From: an uncultured Flavobacteriales bacterium
Lineage (GTDB): Bacteria > Bacteroidota > Bacteroidia > Palsa-965
Length of the DNA: 32,838 bases
Assembly (NCBI GenBank): GCA_946478675.1
Contig: CAMLEF010000007.1
Coordinates: 1-32,838 of the forward strand
Direction of reading: 5' to 3'
Positions 16,268-23,685 of the stretch are shown here, piece after piece; position 1 is the first letter of the stretch, and every line of letters begins with the position of its first letter. The translations under genes and the position numbers were made by a program. The notes under the pieces are model-generated. The model ran no database searches. It saw only the letters and a program-made list of their open reading frames with translations, and had not been told where the DNA came from.

Positions 16268-16517
16268 GGCTGAGCTATTGCCAGTTCTCTGCCAGAATGA
16301 AATTTTCGATTGCGTGATTCAATCGTATTCCGCAGAACGTTCTGAGCACAGAAGAGAAAATCGAAAATGTCACGCTTGTTCGAGCGGAGTCGAGAACCAT
16401 CTCAGCATTTCTTCAACTCAATAAATAAATCTGCCTTTCCGCTTGTTCGAGCGGAGTCGAGAACCATCCCCATCGTTGTTGCCGCTTCATCAATACAACC
16501 GAAAAGATCGGATACTA
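16268..16517. other. Intergenic region with two copies of a dispersed repeat
   Basis: This gap between the methyltransferase start and the plsC end has no gene. It holds two direct copies of the GTTCGAGCGGAGTCGAGAACC element (described separately) and A/T-rich spacer. No terminator of recognisable strength is seen for plsC. Confidence 0.6.
16374..16468. repeat. Two direct copies of the GTTCGAGCGGAG repeat
   Basis: Copies at 16374-16401 and 16441-16468 are identical over 28 bases (GCTTGTTCGAGCGG followed by AGTCGAGAACCATC). They are 67 bases apart with unrelated spacer. The same core recurs as an inverted pair at 32564-32633. Confidence 0.95.
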
Positions 16518-17276
16518 CTACTCCCCCGAACGGTACGCTTCGAGATGAGCGATCATCATCGCGCGCACTTTCTCTTTCAGCGCAGGAAGATCGTCGATCG
16601 TCATTCCTTTTGTTTCGATGGGCTTGTCCCAGATCGCGTGCAGCGTTCCCGGGGCCAGTTCGATCGGGCGGAGCGGGGAGAGCTTGTCGCCGGTATTGAG
16701 CACCGTCAGCACTGCCACCGGCGTTTGCGTGAAGATCGCTAAGCGGAATGCGCCGTCGCGGAAATCGAGCAGCGGCGGTTCTTTGTGACGGTTGCGCGTT
16801 CCTTCCGGGCAGAGAAAAACGGAGATGCCTTCGTCGAGCGAACGCTTCATCACTTCGATGCTGCGGTTGCGGTCGGCGCGATCGGCACGATTTACCGTGA
16901 GATAAAGTCGCTTGATGATAAAACCCATCAGCGGAATTTTCGTCAGCTCGGCTTTCGCGAGAAAACGAAACGTATTTTGACACGCCAGCGCATACAACGG
17001 AATGTCGAGCTGCGATTGGTGATTCGCCACGAACACGTACGTTTTCTCCGGATCGATGTAGTCGCGGTTGCGCACGCGTACCGGAAGAATAAAAAAGAAA
17101 TGCAGGATGCGCGCCCAGTTTCGCGAGAGATAACGGTGCGCGATGAACGGCGCTCTTTTCTTCGGCACCAGCAGGAACACGATCACGTACAGCAGCGTCA
17201 TCGGCAACAGCAGCGCTACGAAGAACAGCATCGCGTAAATTCCGTAAAGCGTTCGCAGGAAGCGGAGGAGGAACAT
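16518..17276 (-). CDS. plsC: 1-acyl-sn-glycerol-3-phosphate acyltransferase (PlsC-like)
   Basis: A 252-residue PlsC-family acyltransferase. The catalytic HX4D motif is NHQSQLD (H86, D91). The phosphate-binding motif FLCPEGTRNR has E158-R161. The LAKAELTKIPLMG region is the usual motif II. Two hydrophobic segments lie at residues 8-37. The reaction is acyl transfer from acyl-ACP or acyl-CoA to lysophosphatidic acid, giving phosphatidic acid at the inner membrane. Length is normal. Its start lies next to an iterated-word intergenic element. It reads in the same direction as the methyltransferase and UbiA genes, but the 250-base gap with repeats makes a shared transcript unlikely. Confidence 0.9.
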   Translation of the reverse strand: MFLLRFLRTLYGIYAMLFFVALLLPMTLLYVIVFLLVPKKRAPFIAHRYLSRNWARILHFFFILPVRVRNRDYIDPEKTYVFVANHQSQLDIPLYALACQNTFRFLAKAELTKIPLMGFIIKRLYLTVNRADRADRNRSIEVMKRSLDEGISVFLCPEGTRNRHKEPPLLDFRDGAFRLAIFTQTPVAVLTVLNTGDKLSPLRPIELAPGTLHAIWDKPIETKGMTIDDLPALKEKVRAMMIAHLEAYRSGE

Positions 17277-17286
17277 GGGGTAAAAA

Positions 17287-17400
17287 TAATGTGCTAATGC
17301 GGCAATTTGCTAATGCTAATGAAAAGTAACCGGCGATTTTTCTTGTGCGTTGGGCTTTTTGCGCATTAGCACATTATCCCATTAGCATATTCGCACATTA
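17287..17400. repeat. Imperfect hairpin of CATTAGCA words
   Basis: The left arm (17287-17321) repeats TGCTAATG three or more times (AATGTGCTAATGC, TTTGCTAATGCTAATG). The right arm (17361-17400) repeats the complement (GCATTAGCACATTA, CCATTAGCATATT, CGCACATTA). The arms pair imperfectly around about 40 bases. The element fills the gap between the plsC start and the ppx end and includes the ppx stop codon. The same word family recurs at 24034-24225. Confidence 0.85.
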
Positions 17401-18306
17401 TTCGGAGAACACCAGCCCTTTCCTGTTTCTCGCAAGATGGTTCTCGTACAGCAAATGGATCAAACCGTCTGCCATCCCGATTTGCGGAACGTGGATCTTT
17501 TCGATGTTGGCGGATTTCATCACCGTCAGGAAAATTTTTCCGGCGGGCACGATTACGTCGGCGCGGTCAGGGTTGAGGCCGAGCACTTCGATGCGCTCCT
17601 GCAGCGAGAACGAAGAAACGAATTCGTGCAGCTCCGTCAGCTTCTTGAGCGAGAGCGGGCGGTTCTGCTTCTTACGCGACATCTTGAAGATCTTGTTGAT
17701 GTTGCCGCCGGAACCGATCGCCGTCAGCATGCGACGATCTTTCGTTTTCTCGCGGATCCATTCGCGGAATTCGTTCCAGAGCTCTTTGCTCACGAGATCG
17801 TTCAGCACGCGGATCGTTCCGATGTTGAAGGAACGCGAAGCAACCACCTGGTTGTTGGAGAACAGCGTGAGCTCGGTGCTGCCGCCGCCCACGTCGATGT
17901 AGAGGTAATCGCTGTCGTTGCTCAGGTGCTCGGCGATGTGGTTGGCGTAGATGATTTCCGCTTCCGTTTTCCCGTCGATGATCTCGATGGCAATGCCGGC
18001 TTCCGCGCCCACACGCTCGACGATCTCGACGGCGTTTTGTGCTTCACGCATGGCGGACGTCGCGCAGGCTTTGTAATCTTCCACTTCGTAAAAATCGAGC
18101 AGCTGCCGGTACGCTTTCATCGCGATCAGCAGCTTCTGGATTTTTTCTTCGGAAATTTTCTTGTGGAGAAAAGCATCTTCACCGAGACGCAGCGGGATAC
18201 GGACGAGATCGGCTTTTTTGAAGATGGGGCCTTGCTTGCTCTCGTACACGTTGCCGAGGAGCAGTCGAAGGGCGTTGGAACCGATGTCAATGGCGGCGAA
18301 CTTCAA
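17398..18306 (-). CDS. ppx: Ppx/GppA-type phosphatase (exopolyphosphatase)
   Basis: A 302-residue ASKHA-fold enzyme of the short Ppx/GppA type. It has the N-terminal phosphate-1 loop AAIDIGSNALRLL (residues 4-16), the conserved TSAMREAQN (83-91), the DGKTEAE acidic segment (111-117) with the probable catalytic Glu, and the phosphate-2 loop DVGGGSTE (138-145). The reaction is hydrolysis of terminal phosphate from polyphosphate or of pppGpp; the C-terminal HD domain of long forms is absent. It starts 20 bases inside the end of ppk1 on the same strand. Making and breaking polyphosphate are therefore encoded together and probably co-translated. Confidence 0.93.
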   Translation of the reverse strand: MKFAAIDIGSNALRLLLGNVYESKQGPIFKKADLVRIPLRLGEDAFLHKKISEEKIQKLLIAMKAYRQLLDFYEVEDYKACATSAMREAQNAVEIVERVGAEAGIAIEIIDGKTEAEIIYANHIAEHLSNDSDYLYIDVGGGSTELTLFSNNQVVASRSFNIGTIRVLNDLVSKELWNEFREWIREKTKDRRMLTAIGSGGNINKIFKMSRKKQNRPLSLKKLTELHEFVSSFSLQERIEVLGLNPDRADVIVPAGKIFLTVMKSANIEKIHVPQIGMADGLIHLLYENHLARNRKGLVFSE

Positions 18307-20455
18307 TTTTCTTCTTTCCTGTTGCCGAACGTTTCACCGGGCGACGCTTTTTCGATGCGGCAACCGCGGGGCGGACGAGCCGCGCGTGTTCGGATTTTGC
18401 TTTCCGTTCGAGGAACAGCCGGATCTCTTCCTGCGACACCAGCGGCTTCTGCTGGTTGCCGAAGTTGCGGTAAGTATTCTCTTCCTTGCCGCCGATGATC
18501 CGGGCTTTCCGGTTATCACGGAGCTGAAGATTGATGAGATGTTTCAGCTCCTGCTGGTTGTCGGGATCCAGGATCGGCACCGCTACTTCCGAGCGGTGAT
18601 CGAGGTTGCGCGACATCCAGTCAGCCGAAGATATAAAATACTTCTCTTCGCCGTTGTTGCAAAATATGAACACGCGGCTGTGCTCGAGGAAGCGCCCGAC
18701 AATGCTGATCGCTTCGATGTTTTCGCTGAAACCTTTTACGCCCGGAACCAGCGCACACGTGCCGCGCACGATGATGCGGATCTTCACGCCGGCATTGCTC
18801 GCCTCGTACAGCTTGAGGATCATCTCACGGTCGACGAGGTTGTTGATCTTGAGCAAAATCCAGGCAGGGCGGCCTTTCTGCGCATTCTCGATCTCGCGCT
18901 GGATGAGATGCGTGAACTTCTTGCGCATGTTGAACGGCGAAACGCAAAGTTGCTTATACGTGCCGTGCTTCAGGTTGTCGTTGTAAAAATCGAAGACCTG
19001 CTGGATCTCTTCCGTGATGCCTTTGCGCACCGTCAGCAGCGATTTGTCGGTGTAAACTTTCGCCGTCGATTCGTTCATGTTGCCCGAACCGATGTGCGCG
19101 TAATTCACGAGCCGTCCTTCCTCGCGTCGCGTGATGAGGAACAGCTTCGAATGCACTTTGATGCCGGGAACGCCGAAGATGAGACGTGCGCCTTCTTCCT
19201 GCAAGCGGTTCGCCCAGTAAATGTTGTTCTCCTCATCGAAGCGCGCCTGCAGCTCGACGACCGCCACGACTTCTTTCCCGTTCTTCAGCGCGTTGATGAG
19301 CGAGTTCACGATGTTGGAATTGCGCGCCACACGATAGAGCGTGATTTGAATTTTCTTCACGCGCGGATCGATGGACGCTTCGCGCAGCAGGTCGATGATG
19401 TGGTGGAACGACTGGTACGGGTAATGCAGCACCACGTCTTTTTCGCGGATCACGGTAAACATGCTTTCGCCGGGAACGAAACGCGGATGCGCGATCGGGT
19501 GCAGCTCGGGCCACACCAGCTCTTTGTGACCGAGATCGGGAAAGCGGATGAAATCTTTGAAGTTGTGATAACGCGATCCGGGAATGATGTTGTCCTGCTT
19601 GATCACTCTCAATTGCTTGCGCAGGTAGAGCAGCAGGTCGGGCGGCATCGCTTTATCATAGACGAAACGCACGGGCACGCCTTTCTTCCGCTTCTTCAGG
19701 CTGCCGGAAATTTTCTCGATGAAACTTTTCGAAATATCGTTGTCGATGTTGAGCTCGGCATCGCGCGTGAGCTTGATCGTGTAAGCGGAAATGCGTCCGT
19801 ATTCGTGGCTCGGGAAAATTTCATTGAGGCAAAAACGGATCACGTCGTCGAGCAGCATGATGTACTGGTGCTGGTTGCGCTGCGGCAGCACGACGAAACG
19901 CGAGATTGTATCCGTCGGCACTTCGATGAGCGCGAAACGAGTCTTCTTGGTTTCTTCCCGTCGCTCGAGCTTGATCGCAAGATAGATCGACTTGTCCTTG
20001 AGATACGGGAACGACGGCGCATTGTCGAGCATGATGGGGAACAACGTCGGCATCACGTTCTCGCGGAAATATTCCATCACCCAATCGCCCTGTTCCTTCG
20101 TCAGCCCGCGCTCGTCGATGATATGAATATGATGGCGCTCGAGCTCGTGCAGGATCGTATTGTACGCGCGGTCGAAACGATGCGAAGCCCCGATCACACG
20201 ACGCTGCAATTGCTCGAGAATTTTTTCAGGATCGCCGCCGAGCAGCTCGTGCGCTTTTTTCCCGAGAGGGCTCATGCGCTTGAGCGTCGCCACACGCACG
20301 CGGAAAAATTCGTCGCGGTTGTTCGAGTAGATGCCGAGAAAGCGGAGGCGCTCCAGCAGCGGGTTGGAAGGATCTTCCGCTTCCTGCAGCACACGATCGT
20401 TGAACGACAACCAGCTCACTTCACGATTGACCAGCGGGACCTGCTTCTTTTTCAT
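18287..20455 (-). CDS. ppk1: Polyphosphate kinase 1
   Basis: A 722-residue Ppk1. It begins LVNREVSWLSFNDRVLQEA, the family N-terminal domain. The two catalytic-domain histidines are present: H435 in GIKVHSKLFLI, which is autophosphorylated, and H592 in LEHSRVFIF. The Arg/Asn-rich active-site segments (NMNESTAKVYTD) are also present. It makes polyphosphate reversibly from ATP. The last about 36 residues form a very basic tail (SKKRRPVKRS, GKKKIEVRRH) beyond the usual family end. Part of that tail is encoded in the 20 bases shared with ppx. A TATTTTTA-like box lies about 22 bases upstream of the start. Confidence 0.97.
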   Translation of the reverse strand: MKKKQVPLVNREVSWLSFNDRVLQEAEDPSNPLLERLRFLGIYSNNRDEFFRVRVATLKRMSPLGKKAHELLGGDPEKILEQLQRRVIGASHRFDRAYNTILHELERHHIHIIDERGLTKEQGDWVMEYFRENVMPTLFPIMLDNAPSFPYLKDKSIYLAIKLERREETKKTRFALIEVPTDTISRFVVLPQRNQHQYIMLLDDVIRFCLNEIFPSHEYGRISAYTIKLTRDAELNIDNDISKSFIEKISGSLKKRKKGVPVRFVYDKAMPPDLLLYLRKQLRVIKQDNIIPGSRYHNFKDFIRFPDLGHKELVWPELHPIAHPRFVPGESMFTVIREKDVVLHYPYQSFHHIIDLLREASIDPRVKKIQITLYRVARNSNIVNSLINALKNGKEVVAVVELQARFDEENNIYWANRLQEEGARLIFGVPGIKVHSKLFLITRREEGRLVNYAHIGSGNMNESTAKVYTDKSLLTVRKGITEEIQQVFDFYNDNLKHGTYKQLCVSPFNMRKKFTHLIQREIENAQKGRPAWILLKINNLVDREMILKLYEASNAGVKIRIIVRGTCALVPGVKGFSENIEAISIVGRFLEHSRVFIFCNNGEEKYFISSADWMSRNLDHRSEVAVPILDPDNQQELKHLINLQLRDNRKARIIGGKEENTYRNFGNQQKPLVSQEEIRLFLERKAKSEHARLVRPAVAASKKRRPVKRSATGKKKIEVRRH

Positions 20456-20535
20456 AAAATCGGTGATTCGGGGAGCGTAAAAATAGACGGAATTGCTGCT
20501 GCGTTTTCCTGTTAACGATTGTTTAACCTCGGCCG

Positions 20536-21027
20536 TTACGGTTTGTTTTTCGGGAAATCGTAGAGCAGCAGTTTTCCTCCCGTTTCCGCCGCCTGCTTCC
20601 AGGTGAGCGTTTCAAATGTAATGCCGATCACGCCGGTCGTCGGCAGCGCTTCGATGTGTGTGCCCGCAAGCAGGTTCGCCGTTTCGCCGATCACCGGGTT
20701 GTGCCCGAATACCAGCGCTTCGCGAAATTCGTCCGGCAAACCGGCAATCACCGCGCGGTAAAGTTTCGTCGATGATTCGTACAGCGTTTGCCGCAGCAGC
20801 ATATTCGCCGGATCGCTTCCGAGGTTCCGCGCAAAAATGAGCGCCGTGGAAACCGCACGTATCGCCGGGCTCGAAACGATCAGGCCGCTGTGCCCCGATT
20901 TTTTGAAACGGCTCGCCATGTCGTGCGCATCCGCATAACCGCGTTCGTTCAGCGGCCGGTCGATATCCGCGAGGCCTTCATAACCCCACGAAGATTTTGC
21001 ATGCCGGATGAGCCAGAGTGTTTTCAT
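20536..21027 (-). CDS. SixA-like histidine phosphatase
   Basis: A 163-residue single-domain histidine phosphatase. The catalytic RHA motif is in LIRHAKSSW (H9), and the second His is in VFGHNP (H109). The partner arginines lie in DRPLNERG and SSPAIRA. The reaction is removal of phosphate from a phosphoprotein or small phospho-ester through a phosphohistidine intermediate; the SixA subfamily is named for phospho-His substrates. It is encoded 80 bases upstream of ppk1 on the same strand, so a role in phosphate or polyphosphate signalling is a reasonable inference. TAATTTTA, 7 of 8 to TAnnTTTG, lies 12 bases before the ATG. Confidence 0.9.
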   Translation of the reverse strand: MKTLWLIRHAKSSWGYEGLADIDRPLNERGYADAHDMASRFKKSGHSGLIVSSPAIRAVSTALIFARNLGSDPANMLLRQTLYESSTKLYRAVIAGLPDEFREALVFGHNPVIGETANLLAGTHIEALPTTGVIGITFETLTWKQAAETGGKLLLYDFPKNKP

Positions 21028-21097
21028 AAAACCGTTTCCTAAAATTACGGAGAGTTTGGAGGAAATGGTGCAGGTCCGGCATCTTCGTGAAATTCAT

Positions 21098-21376
21098 TTT
21101 TGCCACAAAGGCACAAAGACACGAAGTTGTCACCATTGAGATTGCTTGGTGTCTTCGTGTTCATTGTTTCGCCACAAAGACACAAAGACACGAAGTTGTA
21201 CAAATGAGAACGCTTAGTGCCTTCGTGTCTTAGTGGCAATTGTTTCATCACCGCGAAAAAAAAGCCATCCTGAAGAAACGTTTTTTGCCACAAAGGCACA
21301 AAGACACGAAGTTGTACAAATGAGAACGCTTAGTGCCTTCGTGTCTTAGTGGCAAAACCATTTTTCATCACTGCGA
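21098..21376. repeat. Three hairpin units of the CACAAAG...CTTCGTG family
   Basis: Unit 1 spans about 21098-21170, unit 2 about 21169-21240 and unit 3 about 21282-21359. Each has a left arm GCCACAAAGrCACAAAGACAC followed by GAAGTTGT, and a right arm with TTCGTGTCTTAGTGGCAA (unit 1 diverges). Units 2 and 3 are nearly identical, including the loop GTACAAATGAGAACGCTTAG. They repeat with a 116-base period together with a flanking TTTCATCACnGCGAAAAAAA and CCATCC. The duplicated block therefore includes part of the terminator that follows. Confidence 0.95.
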
Positions 21377-21409
21377 AAAAAAGAAAAAGGCCATCCCGAA
21401 AGACAGCCT
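21375..21409 (-). terminator. Intrinsic terminator of the PKD-protein gene
   Basis: On the minus strand AGGCTGTC (21409-21402) pairs with GATGGCCT (21395-21388), with two G-U pairs and a short loop. A T-rich run at 21387-21375 follows. It lies 28 bases past the stop of the gene at 21437. Confidence 0.75.
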
Positions 21410-21436
21410 CTTCTTGCAACAAGTCAGTTCCTGCGC

Positions 21437-22663
21437 TTACTGACCGTTGACGAATATCGTTTTCGTGAACGATACACCCTGCTCTACCAGTTGGGTCCTG
21501 ATATAGTAAATCGTATTAACGGGAAGCGTCGTCGAAACTTCGTCCTGCGCTTCGAAGGAATCAACGAGCTTCCCGTCAGTGGTAAAAATGTCGGTATGAT
21601 ACGGCGCGCTGCCGTTGTTGTGGCGGATCGTTACCTGTGATCCGTTGGTGGTGATGCTGAAATCGTTTGCCGCGTCTGCAGCAGCAATGCCGGTAGTGAG
21701 GCCCTGCACGACGGTTACTTTATGACCGAAGGTTGCGGTGCAGCCGGCAGCGCTCGTCACGGTTTGCGTGATGATGTACGAGCCGGGGAGCGTGTACAGG
21801 TACGTCGGCTGGTGGCCATAATAAATGCCGGAGTTGTCGCCGAAATCCCAGGCGCTGGTAACACTGGTCGCTGCGTTGTTCGTAAGCGGAATGAGCTGTC
21901 CCGTCGTCAGTGAATCGCCGGGGAGCGTGAACGTTGCGTCGAGCTGTGCGGGGGCCGTTACCGGTGCTGCCGCAGCATAAAATTCCGGGCCGCCGATCGC
22001 GATGCTGTAGTTGTCGGCGCCGAGGCCGGAGATCAGCGTGTCGTGGCCGCTCACCATCATCGAGTACAGCAGCGTGGGAGCAGAGTCGTACACGTTCAGG
22101 ATCCAGCCGCGCGAGCGACCGAAAGAAACCTGCAGCGCGCCGTCCTGCGATTCGAAGCAGGTATTCGCGAGCGTCGTAACCGTCGGCGTCGGGTACACGT
22201 GAAGCGCGTAAGCCGCAGGATCGCCGATGTTGGTTGCGTTGACGAACAACTGCACCGGAACGCCGGGCGCGAGGTCGACTACCGGGCCGGTCCATTGCGT
22301 TTCAAATGAAAAGCGCGCGCCGGCGGGGAAAGAAGGTTCTGCTTCGAGCGTAAGGGAAATGTTGCCGGGCGACTGGATGAACATGCCGACAGGAACGGTG
22401 TAGCTCGAATCCGCGAGCGGAACGTTGTTGCGGCGAAGCGCCGTACCGTTATCGTCGGAATAAATATAGTTGTGGCCGTTGCCGCTCTGCAGGTTCAGCG
22501 CGAGGTCGCAGGAATTGTCGAAGCCGACAGCAGCGCTCCCGTTAAAATGGAAGTGAGCCGTATCCGACTGGTTCCCGTTACTGATCACGAGACGTACACC
22601 CTGTGCGTAAGAGGCCGGAACCAGTACGCCGATCAGGATGATGGAAGAGAAGAAATTTTTCAT
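21437..22663 (-). CDS. Secreted PKD-domain protein with divergent T9SS-like C-terminus
   Basis: A 408-residue secreted protein. The signal peptide is residues 1-20 (MKNFFSSIILIGVLVPASYA). The N-terminal part is beta-rich (VRLVISNGNQSDTAHFHF onward). A PKD-like domain at about 235-320 has the hallmark SAWDFGDNSG and YTLPGSYIITQTV. The last 75 residues (DFSITTNGSQVTIRHNN, DIFTTDGKLVDSF, LPVNTIYYIRTQL, FTKTIFVNGQ) have the strand order of a type A sorting domain but lack the usual PNP start. PKD domains mediate protein or glycan contact; the partner is unknown. A perfect TAGTTTTG box lies 30 bases upstream of the start. Confidence 0.83.
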   Translation of the reverse strand: MKNFFSSIILIGVLVPASYAQGVRLVISNGNQSDTAHFHFNGSAAVGFDNSCDLALNLQSGNGHNYIYSDDNGTALRRNNVPLADSSYTVPVGMFIQSPGNISLTLEAEPSFPAGARFSFETQWTGPVVDLAPGVPVQLFVNATNIGDPAAYALHVYPTPTVTTLANTCFESQDGALQVSFGRSRGWILNVYDSAPTLLYSMMVSGHDTLISGLGADNYSIAIGGPEFYAAAAPVTAPAQLDATFTLPGDSLTTGQLIPLTNNAATSVTSAWDFGDNSGIYYGHQPTYLYTLPGSYIITQTVTSAAGCTATFGHKVTVVQGLTTGIAAADAANDFSITTNGSQVTIRHNNGSAPYHTDIFTTDGKLVDSFEAQDEVSTTLPVNTIYYIRTQLVEQGVSFTKTIFVNGQ

Positions 22664-22693
22664 GTTGCGCAGGAGTTGTATTGTTTACTGAGG

Positions 22694-22701
22694 CAAAACT
22701 A
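22694..22701 (-). promoter_or_regulatory. -7 box of the PKD-protein gene
   Basis: On the minus strand TAGTTTTG matches TAnnTTTG exactly, 30 bases before the ATG at 22663. The same octamer precedes the second XRE gene. Confidence 0.5.
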
Positions 22702-23170
22702 TTCCTGCGATATGCGGAGGGAAAGCCGTTCACCGCGCCGGTATTTCACGTGTAAGATTCCCGCTGTTTTTGTAAAGTGTGCCGTAAGCGCGTTAATGAG
22801 GAGCTCAATTATTATGGAGACAAGAAGCGATACTCCTTAGAACGCCATTAGAAACTTCGAAGAAGAATGTTGAAAAACGTTTTGTTATGAAGGAGCAGAA
22901 AAGCAATAATCCCGGTCGTAAATGCCGGGATCATCGCAACGGCAGGTGGGTCCTGTCCTGGGAAAGCGGGTTGAAGAATGCCACGCAGCGCGGCAGCAAG
23001 CGTATTCGTCACGCGAAACAGAAGTCATCTGTAATTCACGCCTGTTTCTTTCATCCTGTGCGGAAGAGATTGGACGAAAAACTGATTAAAGTAAAGACAT
23101 TTTTCCCTTCGGGTCAACAAAAAACAGCCTAAAATCAACATAAAACGTATTCACACCAATAAGCCATTGC

Positions 23171-23182
23171 CCGGGCGCCCGG
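23171..23182. promoter_or_regulatory. Perfect palindrome abutting the XRE1 -7 box
   Basis: CCGGGCGCCCGG is self-complementary over 12 bases and touches the TACTTTTG box at 23183. Its position over the promoter suggests an operator, perhaps for autoregulation by the XRE product. Confidence 0.45.
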
Positions 23183-23190
23183 TACTTTTG
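23183..23190 (+). promoter_or_regulatory. -7 box of XRE gene 1
   Basis: TACTTTTG matches TAnnTTTG exactly and ends 6 bases before ATG 23197, so transcription should start at or near the start codon. Confidence 0.6.
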
Positions 23191-23196
23191 GCCTGT

Positions 23197-23568
23197 ATGC
23201 ATATCGGCGAGAAGATCAAGGCGAGGGCCAAGGAGCTGCGGATAGGACCGACGGAGCTGGCCCGCCAGATACGCACCTCCAAGCAAAACGTGTACGGCAT
23301 TTACCTGCGGGAATCGATTGATACCGACCTGCTCGCGCGTTTGGGTAAAGCGCTGGACTTCGATTTTTTCGCGTATTACAGCGCCGGTCATACGCTGGAA
23401 GTAAACGACGGACAGGCCAGCTACAAACGCAAAAAGAGCAATTCTTCCCTGTTTGCCGAAGAGACCGAGCAGCTGCGTAAAGAATTACAGGATTTGCGCG
23501 AAAAATACGAGCTGTTGAGGGCGTTATACGAGACAAAAACGGGCGAGAAAGTTCCCGGCAGCATCTGA
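23197..23568 (+). CDS. XRE-family regulator 1 with C-terminal coiled coil
   Basis: A 123-residue DNA-binding protein. ATG 23197 is chosen over 23167 because the paralogue downstream begins with the same MHIGE and because a -7 box lies just upstream. The helix-turn-helix spans residues 12-45 (IGPTELARQIRTSKQNVYGIY). It is followed by the Bacteroidota XRE signature ESIDTDLLARLGKAL...DFFAYY. Residues 85-118 form a coiled coil (TEQLRKELQDLREKYELL), probably for dimerisation. Target genes are unknown. It is one of two tandem copies. Confidence 0.87.
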   Translation: MHIGEKIKARAKELRIGPTELARQIRTSKQNVYGIYLRESIDTDLLARLGKALDFDFFAYYSAGHTLEVNDGQASYKRKKSNSSLFAEETEQLRKELQDLREKYELLRALYETKTGEKVPGSI

Positions 23569-23673
23569 GCCTTCACTCCGCCATTCAGCAGCGCTTTCCC
23601 GCGTCAATAAAAAACGGCCGTTACGGCAATTTATAAAAACCGGAAGGCAACGAACCGTTTCCGTATGTGCAGG

Positions 23674-23681
23674 TAGTTTTG
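23674..23681 (+). promoter_or_regulatory. -7 box of XRE gene 2
   Basis: TAGTTTTG matches TAnnTTTG exactly and ends 4 bases before ATG 23686; this is the clearest leaderless arrangement in the window. A 10-bp palindrome (AACGGCCGTT) lies about 50 bases upstream at 23613-23622. Confidence 0.6.
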
Positions 23682-23685
23682 ACGC

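Larger units (their letters stand above)
21028..21436. other. Intergenic repeat cluster
   Basis: This 409-base gap between the sixA-like start and the end of the PKD gene is almost entirely a stack of three CACAAAG/CTTCGTG hairpins plus a terminator. An open frame on the minus strand (21045-21299) is repeat-derived and not regarded as a gene. Confidence 0.8.
22664..23196. other. Divergent intergenic region, no confident gene
   Basis: This 533-base gap lies between the PKD gene and the first XRE gene. It contains the two promoters and a short hairpin at 22909-22931 (ATCCCGG/CCGGGAT, 9-base loop, no T-run). An 81-codon open frame at 22887-23132 has a basic, atypical composition and no family resemblance, so it is not called. 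A 12-bp palindrome lies at 23171-23182. Confidence 0.5.

Noticed and set aside
16374..16468. tRNA T-arm-like GTTCGA sequence
   Set aside because: No cloverleaf or acceptor stem can be formed; it is part of a dispersed repeat.
18161..20515. A 784-codon open frame antisense to ppk1
   Set aside because: Ppk1 is certain on the minus strand with both catalytic histidines. The antisense frame is open because of C-ending codon preference and has no family features.
21045..21299. Minus-strand frame through the CACAAAG hairpins
   Set aside because: The translation is made of repeated LYNFVSLCLCG-type segments from the DNA repeat, not a protein gene.
21098..21376. CRISPR-like array
   Set aside because: Units are hairpins with a near-identical loop instead of unique spacers; only three units and no cas genes.
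22887..23132. Possible 81-residue basic protein between the PKD gene and XRE1
   Set aside because: No family resemblance, odd composition, no promoter box at a useful distance, and it contains a hairpin.
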